From Porphyromonas cangingivalis (lineage in GTDB: Bacteria; Bacteroidota; Bacteroidia; Bacteroidales; Porphyromonadaceae), in contig NZ_LR134506.1 of the NCBI RefSeq assembly GCF_900638305.1, positions 1-64,000 on the forward strand: a stretch of 64,000 nucleotides of DNA, in the 5' to 3' direction. Positions 1 through 8,713 of this stretch are shown here, one piece after another (the first letter of the stretch is position 1; the number at the start of each line of letters is the position of its first letter). Both the position numbers and the translations under genes were made by a program. The notes beneath the pieces are model-generated. The model had not been told where the DNA came from. It made no database searches and saw nothing but the letters and a program-made list of their open reading frames with translations.

Positions 1-1344
1 ATGTTCATGTCGGATGTCAACAGACGTCTGGGATCACAGCATGACTTCAATATGTGGTTCGAGCCTCTGGTGCCTGTGAGCTTCACGGGTAATGAGCTGA
101 CCATACGTGTCCCTTCGCCATTCTTCTATGAGAGGTTGGAGAAGGATTATATCGATGTGCTCAGAGAAAGCCTCAGGAATAGCTTCGGAGGTAGGGTGGG
201 GCTCAAGTATCAGATACTCACCGATGCTACAAACAATCTCTGTCAAAGCGCGCACTCCTCAAAGGATGCTTATGCTCCTGCCATCAGTCAGGGACAGAGG
301 GCGCAGAAGGGGGCTTTCCGTAGCAACCTCAATGAGAGGATGCGTCTCGACAACTTCTACAACAGTGTATGTAACCGTATGGTCTACAATGCTGCGATGA
401 GCGTCATCGAGAAGCCCGGTAACAATCCTTTCAATCCGCTCTTTATTCATGGGGCTTCAGGTGTCGGCAAGACGCACATTCTCCATGCTATCGGTAATGA
501 GTCGGTGAGACGTCAGCCGACTCTGAGGGCTGTCTATGTGCCTGCGCAGATATTCAAGATGCAGTATGTGGAGGCTGCAGTGAGGCGTAAGAAGCCGGAA
601 GAGTTTATTCATTATTATCAGAACGTCGATCTGCTCCTGATCGATGATATTCAGGAACTTCATGATGCGGTGAGTACGCAAAATGCTTTCTTCCAGATTT
701 TCAATAACTTGAAGATGCTTGGTAAGCAGATCGTCATTACCTCTGACCGTCCGCCGGTGGAACTCAAAGGGCTCGAAGATCGTCTCTACACGAGGATGAA
801 GTGGGGGCTTACCGCCGAGCTTGAGCGTCCGGACGCAGGCTTGCGCCGACAGATCCTCGATGCAAAGATGTACGAGTGTGATGTGGACTTGTCCGAAGAG
901 GTGTGTAAGTTCATCGTCAAGCACGCAGACAGCAATGTCCGAGATATCGAGGGTACACTCACTTCGCTCATGGCGCACTCCATATTCAGTAAGAAACCGA
1001 TCGATCTCGATCTTGCTCGCAAGGTGATGGCTCAGACTGTGGGGGTGGAGGAGAAACCCTTGTCAGTGTCGGATGTGATCAAGACGGTGTGTTCGTTTTA
1101 CGACATTTCGATGGAAGATATCAAGGGGCGTAGTCGTAAGAGGGAGATCGTCCTTGCCCGACAGATTGCGATGTATATTGCAAAGGAATATACCGATGCT
1201 TCTCTCATAGCCATCGGTAGAGAAGTCGGTCGTCGAGATCATACGACGGTGCTCTACGCTACTCGTTCGGTGAAAGATGTCATGGATACTTCTCCGATAG
1301 TGAAGCAGCAGGTGGCGGAGATCAGCCAGTTGCTCAATCTGTAA
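1..1344 (+). CDS. dnaA: Chromosomal replication initiator DnaA (N-terminus possibly short)
   Basis: DnaA binds DnaA boxes at the origin and opens the duplex. Visible parts in order: a domain I remnant (NMWFEPL, about residues 17-23), a variable linker, the AAA+ core with Walker A GASGVGKT (151-158) and Walker B LLLIDDI (211-217), and the C-terminal DNA-binding helix-turn-helix with DHTT at 413-416. Compared with usual DnaA, the tryptophan-containing first 8-10 residues of domain I are missing, so the true start may lie upstream of base 1. The window opening exactly on an ATG suggests that the molecule was linearised at the annotated start. No cluster of DnaA boxes is visible downstream. Identity is certain; only the start is in doubt. 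Confidence 0.97.
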   Translation: MFMSDVNRRLGSQHDFNMWFEPLVPVSFTGNELTIRVPSPFFYERLEKDYIDVLRESLRNSFGGRVGLKYQILTDATNNLCQSAHSSKDAYAPAISQGQRAQKGAFRSNLNERMRLDNFYNSVCNRMVYNAAMSVIEKPGNNPFNPLFIHGASGVGKTHILHAIGNESVRRQPTLRAVYVPAQIFKMQYVEAAVRRKKPEEFIHYYQNVDLLLIDDIQELHDAVSTQNAFFQIFNNLKMLGKQIVITSDRPPVELKGLEDRLYTRMKWGLTAELERPDAGLRRQILDAKMYECDVDLSEEVCKFIVKHADSNVRDIEGTLTSLMAHSIFSKKPIDLDLARKVMAQTVGVEEKPLSVSDVIKTVCSFYDISMEDIKGRSRKREIVLARQIAMYIAKEYTDASLIAIGREVGRRDHTTVLYATRSVKDVMDTSPIVKQQVAEISQLLNL

Positions 1345-1363
1345 ATTGATTTCAAATAAAAAT

Positions 1364-1401
1364 AAAGTCCTCTCTTTCTGTCGGAAGAGGGGACTTTTGT
1401 A
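1364..1401 (+). terminator. Rho-independent terminator after dnaA
   Basis: An imperfect hairpin has arms 1364-1378 (AAAGTCCTCTCTTTC) and 1383-1397 (GGAAGAGGGGACTTT), followed by a short T-rich stretch. It lies about 20 bases after the dnaA stop. Confidence 0.7.
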
Positions 1402-1516
1402 TTTCTTAAGAGGGAATCTATATGGTATTAGGATAAAATGAAGAAAAAAAGAAAGATTTGCTTCAAATTAGGTATAAAAAACTTAAGAAAGGGTATTTAA
1501 TTTCCCCGAAAATAGG

Positions 1517-1524
1517 TACATTTG
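1517..1524 (+). promoter_or_regulatory. Bacteroidetes -7 element (TACATTTG) upstream of rseC/rnf
   Basis: TACATTTG matches the Bacteroidetes -7 consensus TAnnTTTG and sits 58 bases before the rseC ATG. No good -33 TTG is visible at the expected spacing. It is the only candidate promoter seen for rseC-rnfBCDGEA. Confidence 0.5.
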
Positions 1525-1581
1525 TCTCCGAATAAACCAAATAAATAACCATAAAAAGGGACGTAACGACCAAATACTTCT

Positions 1582-1986
1582 ATGGATTGTAAGGAAGGAA
1601 TTGTCACTGAGATTGCGAGCGATCATGTGATCGTGCGTATGGTGCGTTCGTCTGCGTGCAGTGGGTGTCATGCCAAGGGGGTATGTCACTCCGGAGATGC
1701 CAAAGAGGAACTCTTGACAGTGACGAGTTATCCTCATGGACTTGCCGTGGGAGAGAAGGTCCGTATACTCTTTTCGGACTCGAAGGGTCTGGTCGCCGTG
1801 GTTTATGCCTTTGTCATACCTTTGATCTTCATCGTGGCAGGTGTCACCTTGATGTCCTACTTCGGGACGAGTGAGCTCATTATGCTTCTTGTCCTCTTGT
1901 TGTTTATGGTGGGTTACTATCTGATACTGTCGTTTTTTAAGAAACGATTCGTGAAGGCATTCCAGATCAAAATAGAGAGAATATAA
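1582..1986 (+). CDS. rseC: RseC/MucC-family membrane protein
   Basis: A 134-residue protein of the RseC/MucC family, which in other bacteria is linked to the SoxR-reducing system and to Rnf/Rsx complexes. The N-terminal soluble part carries a cysteine cluster (C26, C29, C35, pattern CSGC-x5-C) that could hold a metal or Fe-S centre. Two hydrophobic segments follow (about 69-95 and 97-119), then a basic tail. It stands 29 bases upstream of rnfB on the same strand, so it is probably the first gene of the rnf operon. An assembly or redox-maintenance role for Rnf is inferred from this context only. Confidence 0.85.
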   Translation: MDCKEGIVTEIASDHVIVRMVRSSACSGCHAKGVCHSGDAKEELLTVTSYPHGLAVGEKVRILFSDSKGLVAVVYAFVIPLIFIVAGVTLMSYFGTSELIMLLVLLLFMVGYYLILSFFKKRFVKAFQIKIERI

Positions 1987-2015
1987 ACGATATCTGATAT
2001 ATACAATTACATCCT

Positions 2016-2921
2016 ATGTTATTTACAATTTTATTTCTTTCTGTTGTAGGCGCAGTAGGTGCATTGTTGTTGTTCACCGTGGCGAAGAAGTTCCACGTCG
2101 AGGAAGACCCTCGTATCGGTGAAGTACAAGATGCATTGCCCGGTGCCAACTGTGGGGGCTGTGGATATCCCGGTTGTGGAGGGTTTGCCTCTGCCTGTGT
2201 AGCCTCCGAAAGCCTCGATGGACTCTTCTGTCCTGTCGGAGGTAACGAAACAATGTCTCGTGTCGCCAGCATCCTTGGGCGTGAGGCATCGGCAGCTGAG
2301 CCACTTGTCGCTGTCGTGCGTTGTAATGGTAACTGTGAAGATCGTCCTCGTACAAATACTTATGATGGGGCAACTTCTTGTAAGATCGCTACTTCTCTCT
2401 ATGGTGGAGAGACCGGTTGTACTTACGGTTGTCACGGTCTTGGGGACTGTACGGTGGTGTGTAACTTCGATGCCATTCACATCAACCCTGTGACCAAACT
2501 CCCTGAGGTCGATGAGGACAAATGTACCGCTTGTGGTGCTTGTGTCAAGGCTTGTCCCAAGTTTATCATAGAGCTTCGCAAGAAAGGGCCCAAGGGTCGC
2601 CGAGTGTTTGTGTCTTGTGTCAACAAGGACAAGGGTGGCTTGGCGATGAAGGCTTGTAAGAATGCTTGTATCGGATGCTCGAAGTGTCTCAAGGAGTGTA
2701 ACTTCGAGGCGATAACCATCGAGAACAACCTCTCGTATATCGATCATACCAAGTGTCGTCTCTGCCGTAAGTGTGTGGCGGTATGTCCTACCAATGCCAT
2801 CCATGAGATAGGTTTCCCTCCTCGTAAGGAAAAGCCTGCAGAGACAGAGGTGAAGGAGAATGCAGCTACTCCGGTCGCTACTCCTCCAGCTACACCTGAG
2901 GCGACTCAGCCATTGGCATAA
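2016..2921 (+). CDS. rnfB: Rnf electron transport complex subunit B
   Basis: RnfB is the iron-sulfur entry subunit that takes electrons from ferredoxin. An N-terminal membrane anchor (residues 1-25) is followed by the RnfB-specific cluster C46, C49, C54 and a cysteine near 72. Three ferredoxin-type motifs come next: CTACGACVKACP (starting near 170), CIGCSKCLKEC and CRLCRKCVAVCP. The C-terminal tail is low complexity, rich in Pro, Ala, Thr and Glu, and probably unstructured. The gene lies between rseC and rnfC in the order B-C-D-G-E-A usual for Bacteroidales. Length (301) is normal for the longer RnfB type. Confidence 0.96.
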   Translation: MLFTILFLSVVGAVGALLLFTVAKKFHVEEDPRIGEVQDALPGANCGGCGYPGCGGFASACVASESLDGLFCPVGGNETMSRVASILGREASAAEPLVAVVRCNGNCEDRPRTNTYDGATSCKIATSLYGGETGCTYGCHGLGDCTVVCNFDAIHINPVTKLPEVDEDKCTACGACVKACPKFIIELRKKGPKGRRVFVSCVNKDKGGLAMKACKNACIGCSKCLKECNFEAITIENNLSYIDHTKCRLCRKCVAVCPTNAIHEIGFPPRKEKPAETEVKENAATPVATPPATPEATQPLA

Positions 2922-2979
2922 GGTGAGTGATACAGATTATTAGAACAGGATTTATAGTCAAAGACATTATCATACAACT

Positions 2980-4317
2980 ATGTTGAAGACATTCAGAATA
3001 GGTGGGATTCATCCGCCTGAAAATAAAATCTCGGCTGCCAAGAGTATAGAGGTGCTCCCATTGCCCAAGCAAGTGTCTATCCTCGTGAGTCAGCACATCG
3101 GTGCCCCTGCGACTGTCCTTGTCAAGAAAGGGGATGATGTGAAGGTAGGGACGCTTATCGCTAAAGCCGGTGGATTTGTCTCTGCAAACATCCACTCCTC
3201 AGTGTCCGGTAAAGTCCTGAAGATCGATGATATAGTGGATGCTTCGGGCTATCGTAAGACTGCTATCGTCATCAATAGCGATGAAACAGACACTTGGGAA
3301 GAGGGTATTGATCGTAGCAAAGACATCGTGAGAGAGTGTACTATGGCACCTCAAGACATCGTCACTCGTATCGCAGAATGTGGTATCGTCGGTCTCGGTG
3401 GTGCTACGTTCCCCACCAATGTCAAGCTCCTTCCTCCTAAGGATGCCAAGCCGGAGATCATCATCATCAATGGTGTGGAGTGTGAGCCTTATCTTACTGC
3501 CGACCATCGTGTGATGCTTGAGCGCGGTGAGGAAGTCCTCATCGGTGTCTCTATCCTCATGAGAGCCGCTCAGGTGCATCGTGCCGCTATCGGTATCGAA
3601 AATAACAAAAAGGATGCCATCGAGCATCTCACAGAACTCGCTAAGAAGTTTAAGGGTATTGAGATTGTCCCACTCAAGGTGAAGTATCCCCAGGGTGGGG
3701 AGAAGCAGCTCATCGATGCTGTGATCAAGCGAATGGTCAAGAGTGGAGCACTACCGATTTCTGTCGGTGCCATCGTTCAGAACGTGGGTACTGCTCTCGC
3801 CATCTATGAGGCTGTGCAGAAGAACAAACCTTTGGTCGAACGTGTCGTCACTGTCACCGGTAAGGATGTCGCGAATGCCTCTAACTTCCTTGCTCGTGTC
3901 GGTACGCCTATCAATGCGCTTATCGAAGCTGCAGGTGGTCTACCCGAAAGCACGGCGAAGCTCATCAGTGGTGGCCCTATGATGGGTAAGGCGCTGATCA
4001 CCGAAGATGCACCCGTGACCAAGGGTACGAGTGGTGTTTTGATGCTTCGTCAAGAAGACACCAAGCGCAAGCCTATGCGTGCTTGTATCCGTTGTGCAAA
4101 GTGTGTCGGGGCTTGTCCTATGGGGCTTAACCCTGCCTTCTTGATGAGGGATGTTGTCTTCTCTAATTGGGAAGTTGCAGAGAAGGATCACATCGTAGAC
4201 TGTATCGAATGTGGTTCATGTAGTTACTCATGTCCGGCCAATAGACCACTGCTCGACTACATCCGTATGGGTAAGCAGAATGTCATGGGCATCATCAGAG
4301 CACGAAATACTAAATAG
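2980..4317 (+). CDS. rnfC: Rnf electron transport complex subunit C
   Basis: RnfC is the peripheral subunit that binds FMN and NADH and passes electrons to NAD+. A lipoyl-like N-terminal domain is followed by the glycine-rich GLGGATFPT motif near residue 140, then the SLBB-type region. The C-terminus has two 4Fe-4S motifs, CIRCAKCVGACP and CIECGSCSYSCP. At 445 residues it is the compact form without the long repeat tail of E. coli RsxC. It is 58 bases downstream of rnfB and 22 upstream of rnfD. Confidence 0.96.
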   Translation: MLKTFRIGGIHPPENKISAAKSIEVLPLPKQVSILVSQHIGAPATVLVKKGDDVKVGTLIAKAGGFVSANIHSSVSGKVLKIDDIVDASGYRKTAIVINSDETDTWEEGIDRSKDIVRECTMAPQDIVTRIAECGIVGLGGATFPTNVKLLPPKDAKPEIIIINGVECEPYLTADHRVMLERGEEVLIGVSILMRAAQVHRAAIGIENNKKDAIEHLTELAKKFKGIEIVPLKVKYPQGGEKQLIDAVIKRMVKSGALPISVGAIVQNVGTALAIYEAVQKNKPLVERVVTVTGKDVANASNFLARVGTPINALIEAAGGLPESTAKLISGGPMMGKALITEDAPVTKGTSGVLMLRQEDTKRKPMRACIRCAKCVGACPMGLNPAFLMRDVVFSNWEVAEKDHIVDCIECGSCSYSCPANRPLLDYIRMGKQNVMGIIRARNTK

Positions 4318-4339
4318 TCAAAATCATCACATATAATAT

Positions 4340-5326
4340 ATGGCTACTAAACTTATAGTATCTCCATCTCCTCATATCCATAGTGGAGACTCGGTAGAGA
4401 AAAACATGTATGGAGTCCTTATTGCGCTCTTGCCGGCACTTTTGGCTTCGTTTTATTTCTTCGGTTTGGGTGCTATTGTCATTACCCTTACTTCGGTTTT
4501 GGGCTGTATGGCAGTGGAGTACTTGATCGTAAAGTTTTTGCTCAAGAGTGACGAACTCACGATCCTTGATGGTTCGGCTGCTTTGACAGGTGTCCTTTTG
4601 GCACTCAACCTCCCAAGTAACCTCCCATTTTGGATTGTCCTCATAGGTGCTGTTGCAGCTATCGGTATCGGCAAGATGTCATTCGGAGGACTTGGCAACA
4701 ACGTATTCAACCCTGCTATCCTCGGACGTGTGTTGCTCCTCATCTCTTTCCCTGCACAGATGACCTCATGGCCCAATCCCGGGCAGTGGGCTCATTATAC
4801 TGACGTAGAGACCGGGGCTACTCCCCTTGGTGTCCTAAAAGGTATTGCCAAGAACGCCCCCGGAGCTTCTATGGATCAGCTCTCATCTATGGCTGATATG
4901 TTCTTCGGACAGATAGGAGGATCACTCGGTGAAGTCAGTGCGATAGCTCTACTTATAGGTTTTGCATTCTTGCTCATCCGACGCATCATCACATGGCATA
5001 TCCCTGTGGCGATCTTTGCAGCTGTGATTCTCTTCGGTGGAGCCATGCACCTTATCAATCCCGAAATATACGTCAATCCCATCGTTCACCTTCTCAGCGG
5101 AGGTATGTTGTTGGGTGCCATCTTTATGGCGACTGACTATGTCACCTCGCCTATGAGCAAGAGCGGTATGTTGTTGTACGGATTTTTGATCGGTCTGATC
5201 ACCATGTTGATCCGTCTCTTCGGGTCTTATCCCGAAGGTATGTCGTTTGCGATCTTGATCATGAACGCTTTCACTCCGATCATCAACCTCTATATGAAAC
5301 CAAAGCTCTTCGGAGACAAAAAGTAA
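4340..5326 (+). CDS. rnfD: Rnf electron transport complex subunit D
   Basis: RnfD is a polytopic membrane subunit carrying covalent FMN, homologous to NqrB. The protein is mostly hydrophobic, with about eight to ten membrane segments. The flavinylation motif TGAT is at residues 158-161, with T161 the expected FMN-linked threonine, followed by PLGVLKG. With RnfG it forms the ion-coupled electron path. Length 328 is typical. Confidence 0.96.
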   Translation: MATKLIVSPSPHIHSGDSVEKNMYGVLIALLPALLASFYFFGLGAIVITLTSVLGCMAVEYLIVKFLLKSDELTILDGSAALTGVLLALNLPSNLPFWIVLIGAVAAIGIGKMSFGGLGNNVFNPAILGRVLLLISFPAQMTSWPNPGQWAHYTDVETGATPLGVLKGIAKNAPGASMDQLSSMADMFFGQIGGSLGEVSAIALLIGFAFLLIRRIITWHIPVAIFAAVILFGGAMHLINPEIYVNPIVHLLSGGMLLGAIFMATDYVTSPMSKSGMLLYGFLIGLITMLIRLFGSYPEGMSFAILIMNAFTPIINLYMKPKLFGDKK

Positions 5327-5335
5327 TATTGCCTT

Positions 5336-5926
5336 ATGAAAAAGTTAAGTTCTACACTACCCAACATGTTGCTATCCCTCACCGGGATATGTCTCATGGC
5401 AGCAGCAGTATTATCGTTTGTCAATGACAGTACGAAAGAGACCATCGCTCAGTCAAAGATCAAAGCCTTGGAGACCGCCATTGGCGAAGTCACCCCTGCT
5501 TTTGATAACAAACCGCTCGATGAAAAAATGACCGTCAATATCTCCGGTGATGACTTGACCGTCTATCCTGCAAAGAAAGAGGGAACACTTGTCGGTGCAG
5601 CTATTGAGAGTGTCTCCCATGACGGTTTCGGTGGTGATGTCAAGGTGCTTGTCGGTATCGATACCGAAGGTAAGATCATCAACTACTCTGTCCTTCAGAT
5701 GACAGAGACACCCGGACTTGGTGACAAGATGGTACATTGGTTCAAGATCGACAAAGGAGGTCAGTCCATCCTTGGATACGACACCAATTCCGGTCACCTC
5801 AAGGTCTCTAAGGACGGAGGATCTGTCGATGCCATCACAGCCGCAACGATCTCCAGCCGTGCGTTTCTCGATGCCGTCAATAAGGCTCAAGATGCTTACA
5901 AAGAGGCTTTGGCACAGATACAATAA
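5336..5926 (+). CDS. rnfG: Rnf electron transport complex subunit G
   Basis: RnfG is the FMN-binding subunit facing the periplasm. A single N-terminal membrane anchor (about residues 8-27) precedes the FMN-binding domain. The GFGG and ETPGLGD stretches typical of the family are present. The flavinylation motif reads ITAATIS, with T171 the likely attachment residue, where most relatives have [ST]GA[ST]. The start lies 9 bases after the rnfD stop, so coupled translation is likely. Confidence 0.94.
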   Translation: MKKLSSTLPNMLLSLTGICLMAAAVLSFVNDSTKETIAQSKIKALETAIGEVTPAFDNKPLDEKMTVNISGDDLTVYPAKKEGTLVGAAIESVSHDGFGGDVKVLVGIDTEGKIINYSVLQMTETPGLGDKMVHWFKIDKGGQSILGYDTNSGHLKVSKDGGSVDAITAATISSRAFLDAVNKAQDAYKEALAQIQ

Positions 5927-5948
5927 CACAAAACAAATGTAATCCGCT

Positions 5949-6533
5949 ATGAATAAACTAAAGATCATAACCAACGGTATCATTGCTGAGAATCCCGTCT
6001 TGATCCTACTCTTGGGGATGTGTCCTACCCTTGGTACGACCTCATCTGCCATCAATGGTTTTAGTATGGGGATGGCAACGACTTTTGTGTTGCTCTGCTC
6101 CAATATGGTGATTTCTCTCATCAAGAATCTCATCCCTGATAAGGTACGTATCCCTGCGTACATCGTCGTCATTGCGACCTTCGTTACTGTGATCCAGATC
6201 TGTATGGAGGCTTATTTGCCATCACTTTACGCATCCTTGGGTCTCTTCATCCCACTTATCGTGGTGAACTGTATCGTCCTCGGTCGTGCGGAGTCGTTTG
6301 CTGCGAAGAACAATATCTTTGACTCAGCCCTCGATGGTATCGGTATGGGACTCGGCTTTACGCTCGCGTTGACCATCCTCGGTCTCGTTCGCGAGTTCTT
6401 GGGCACAGGTAAGGCCTTTGACTTCAGCCTCATCCCTGAGGAATACGGAGCTCTCATCTTCATCCTTGCTCCCGGAGCCTTCATCGTCCTCGGTTACCTC
6501 ATCGGTATCATGAACAAGCTCCGCAAGGCGTGA
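5949..6533 (+). CDS. rnfE: Rnf electron transport complex subunit E
   Basis: RnfE is one of the two related six-helix membrane subunits (E and A, homologous to NqrD and NqrE) that sandwich a buried Fe-S centre. Here it has 194 residues and begins NKLKIITNGIIAENPVLILLLGMCPTLG, carrying the conserved ENP-LGMCP signature. The rest is helical membrane segments. It follows rnfG by 22 bases and precedes rnfA. Confidence 0.95.
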   Translation: MNKLKIITNGIIAENPVLILLLGMCPTLGTTSSAINGFSMGMATTFVLLCSNMVISLIKNLIPDKVRIPAYIVVIATFVTVIQICMEAYLPSLYASLGLFIPLIVVNCIVLGRAESFAAKNNIFDSALDGIGMGLGFTLALTILGLVREFLGTGKAFDFSLIPEEYGALIFILAPGAFIVLGYLIGIMNKLRKA

Positions 6534-6575
6534 GATCGGTACTCATTCATCATTGACCCTTAACGCAATATAGTT

Positions 6576-7148
6576 ATGGAATACTTAGTAATATTTATAT
6601 CCGCCATATTTGTCAACAATGTCGTGTTCTCACAGTTCTTGGGGATCTGTCCATTCTTAGGTGTTTCCAAGAAGCTCAGCACCGCGATCGGTATGGGTGC
6701 CGCTGTGGCTTTTGTCCTTACGCTCGCGACACTTGTGACCTTCGCTATACAGAAGTTGGTGCTCGACCCTAATGGGCTTTCATTCATGCAGACGATCTCA
6801 TACATCCTTGTCATCGCATCGCTCGTGCAGATGGTGGAGATCGTCCTAAAGAAGGTATCACCTGCGCTCTATCAAGCTCTCGGTGTCTTCTTGCCACTCA
6901 TCACGACCAACTGTTGTATCCTCGGGGTAGCTATCCTTGTCATCCAGAAGGACTACAACCTTGCATCATCCATCGTGTATGCCCTCTCGACCGCAGTCGG
7001 CTATACCTTGGCACTTGTGATCTTTGCCGTCATTCGCGAACAGCTTGCCATGACCAAGGTCCCCAAGTCTCTTGCCGGCACACCTATCGCCCTCATCACC
7101 GCAGGTATCCTTGCGATGTCATTCATGGGCTTCTCAGGTTTGGTCTGA
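6576..7148 (+). CDS. rnfA: Rnf electron transport complex subunit A
   Basis: RnfA is the last subunit of the complex, a 190-residue six-helix protein paralogous to RnfE. NNVVFSQFLGICPFLG near the N-terminus and TNCCILG in the middle carry the conserved cysteines for the intramembrane Fe-S centre. With it the operon holds all six subunits, so the complex should be functional. The coupling ion (Na+ or H+) cannot be told from the sequence. Confidence 0.95.
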   Translation: MEYLVIFISAIFVNNVVFSQFLGICPFLGVSKKLSTAIGMGAAVAFVLTLATLVTFAIQKLVLDPNGLSFMQTISYILVIASLVQMVEIVLKKVSPALYQALGVFLPLITTNCCILGVAILVIQKDYNLASSIVYALSTAVGYTLALVIFAVIREQLAMTKVPKSLAGTPIALITAGILAMSFMGFSGLV

Positions 7149-7182
7149 TTTTGATAAAGAAAAGAGAACAGATGTCTATGTT

Positions 7183-8202
7183 ATGAAGCCACAGATATTA
7201 GTCACGGGCGGTACCGGTTATATCGGTTCGCACACCACCGTAGAATTACAGCTGGCAGGCTATGAGGTTATTTCGGTAGACAATCTTTCGAACTCTAATA
7301 AAGGAGTGCTTTCCGGGATCGAGAAGATCACGGGGAGCACTCCCATCTTTTACGAGCTCGACTGTAATGACGAGGATGCCCTACGCAGAGTCTTCGATAC
7401 GCATCCGAACATCAAAGGTGTCATTCACTTTGCAGCAAGCAAAGCTGTCGGAGAGTCTGTCGAGAAGCCATTGTTGTACTATCGTAACAACATCGTGCCA
7501 CTGCTCAATCTGCTCGAACTCGTCGAAGAGTACGACAATGTCGGCGGACTTGTTTTCTCCTCCTCTTGTACCGTCTATGGACAGCCTGACCGACTTCCTG
7601 TGACTGAGCAAGCTCCCATCCTTCCGGCTGCCTCTCCTTATGGTAATACGAAGCAGATCAATGAAGAGATGATCCGTGATGCCGTCGCTGCAGGGGCTTC
7701 GTTCAAGGCCGTCTTGTTGCGTTACTTCAATCCCATCGGAGCGCACCCCTCCGCACATATTGGCGAACTCCCCTTGGGCGTTCCTCAAAACCTTGTGCCA
7801 TATCTCACACGTACGGCGGCAGGCATATATCCTGAACTCAAAGTCTTCGGCAATGACTACGATACCCCCGATGGTTCGTGCATCAGAGACTTTATTCACG
7901 TCGTAGATCTTGCCAAGGCACACGTCAAGGCGATAGAGCATATCCTCACACCATCGTCCAAAGACCTCGAAATTTATAACATTGGTACCGGTCGGGGAGT
8001 CAGTGTCCTCGAACTCATCCGTACCTTCGAAGCCGTTACAGGCGTCCCCGTCCCACACAGCATCGCTCCAAGGCGAGAGGGGGACATCGTGGCCGTTTGG
8101 GCCGATCCCACTCACGCCAACGAACACCTCGGCTGGCACGCCGAAAGCACTCTGGAGGAAACCCTCCTCAGCGCATGGGCGTGGCAAAAACGCTTGAAAT
8201 AA
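7183..8202 (+). CDS. galE: UDP-glucose 4-epimerase
   Basis: GalE interconverts UDP-glucose and UDP-galactose with bound NAD. The Rossmann motif GGTGYIGSH is at the N-terminus, SSSCTVYG supplies the catalytic serine/threonine region, and SPYGNTKQ supplies the catalytic Tyr-x3-Lys. I chose the ATG at 7183 (MKPQILVTGGTG). A longer in-frame reading from 7072 would overlap rnfA and put unrelated residues before the fold. The result is 339 residues, normal for the family. It lies 34 bases after rnfA and may be cotranscribed, though its function is unrelated. Confidence 0.95.
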   Translation: MKPQILVTGGTGYIGSHTTVELQLAGYEVISVDNLSNSNKGVLSGIEKITGSTPIFYELDCNDEDALRRVFDTHPNIKGVIHFAASKAVGESVEKPLLYYRNNIVPLLNLLELVEEYDNVGGLVFSSSCTVYGQPDRLPVTEQAPILPAASPYGNTKQINEEMIRDAVAAGASFKAVLLRYFNPIGAHPSAHIGELPLGVPQNLVPYLTRTAAGIYPELKVFGNDYDTPDGSCIRDFIHVVDLAKAHVKAIEHILTPSSKDLEIYNIGTGRGVSVLELIRTFEAVTGVPVPHSIAPRREGDIVAVWADPTHANEHLGWHAESTLEETLLSAWAWQKRLK

Positions 8203-8223
8203 CAACTCCTAAAACAAACGAAA

Positions 8224-8262
8224 AAGGTCACCTGACTATCTGTATCAGGTGACCTTCTTTGT
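8224..8262. terminator. Terminator after galE
   Basis: A perfect 12-bp hairpin, AAGGTCACCTGA (8224-8235) and TCAGGTGACCTT (8245-8256), with a 9-base loop. A T-rich tail follows on the plus strand and an A-rich stretch precedes it, so it could act in both directions. Confidence 0.85.
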
Positions 8263-8302
8263 TAGGATTGTTTGATTATAAAACTTTAAGTTTTCTAACT
8301 TA

Positions 8303-8550
8303 ATCAACGTCAGTTCGATATAAGGAGGAGATATAATGTGTTGATAATAATAATGTTTAGTTTTTTTACGCAGGATTTTTAGGTACTTACATTGCTTTCA
8401 GATGTCTTTTTACTTGTGTCTGAGCCCCAAAGACTTAGATGTTGGCTCTTCTTTGCGATTATCCTATTGAGATAGAACGTGAAAACAGATTGATTTACAG
8501 GTATTTACTTGTTTTTTTGGAATGTTCCCTTATATCGAACTGGCGTTAAT
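8303..8550. mobile_element. MITE-like element with 23-bp terminal inverted repeats
   Basis: The arms 8303-8325 and 8528-8550 are inverted copies of each other over 23 bases with two mismatches. The shared core is CAGTTCGATATAAGG. The 248-bp interval has no ORF and is richer in A+T than its neighbours. Size and ends fit a non-autonomous miniature transposon. No target duplication is obvious at these limits, so the exact ends are uncertain. No second copy was seen in this window. Confidence 0.45.
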
Positions 8551-8637
8551 CACTACGGGTGTCTAAGTTGATGTATCAGGTTAGACGACTTTTTTGAGAC
8601 CTTTTGGGGCTTGGGGAGATAGGGAGCCAATAAATAG

Positions 8638-8683
8638 ACATCCTCCGTAAGGATCTGTGATGGCAGGTGCTTACAGAGGATGT
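8638..8683 (-). terminator. Terminator of the efflux operon
   Basis: A 14-bp hairpin with one mismatch (8638-8651 and 8670-8683, ACATCCTC...GAGGATGT) lies 30 bases beyond the stop of the last permease gene, read on the minus strand. Its T-run is weak. Confidence 0.5.
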
Positions 8684-8713
8684 TTGTTTGTGACGTCTTT
8701 GGGGGCTTAGGGG

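Noticed and set aside
1345-1581. Replication origin after dnaA
   Set aside because: I found no cluster of TTATCCACA-like boxes; the region holds a terminator and a promoter motif.
7072-7182. Longer N-terminus for galE
   Set aside because: It overlaps rnfA and adds residues unlike the family; the ATG at 7183 gives the proper Rossmann start.
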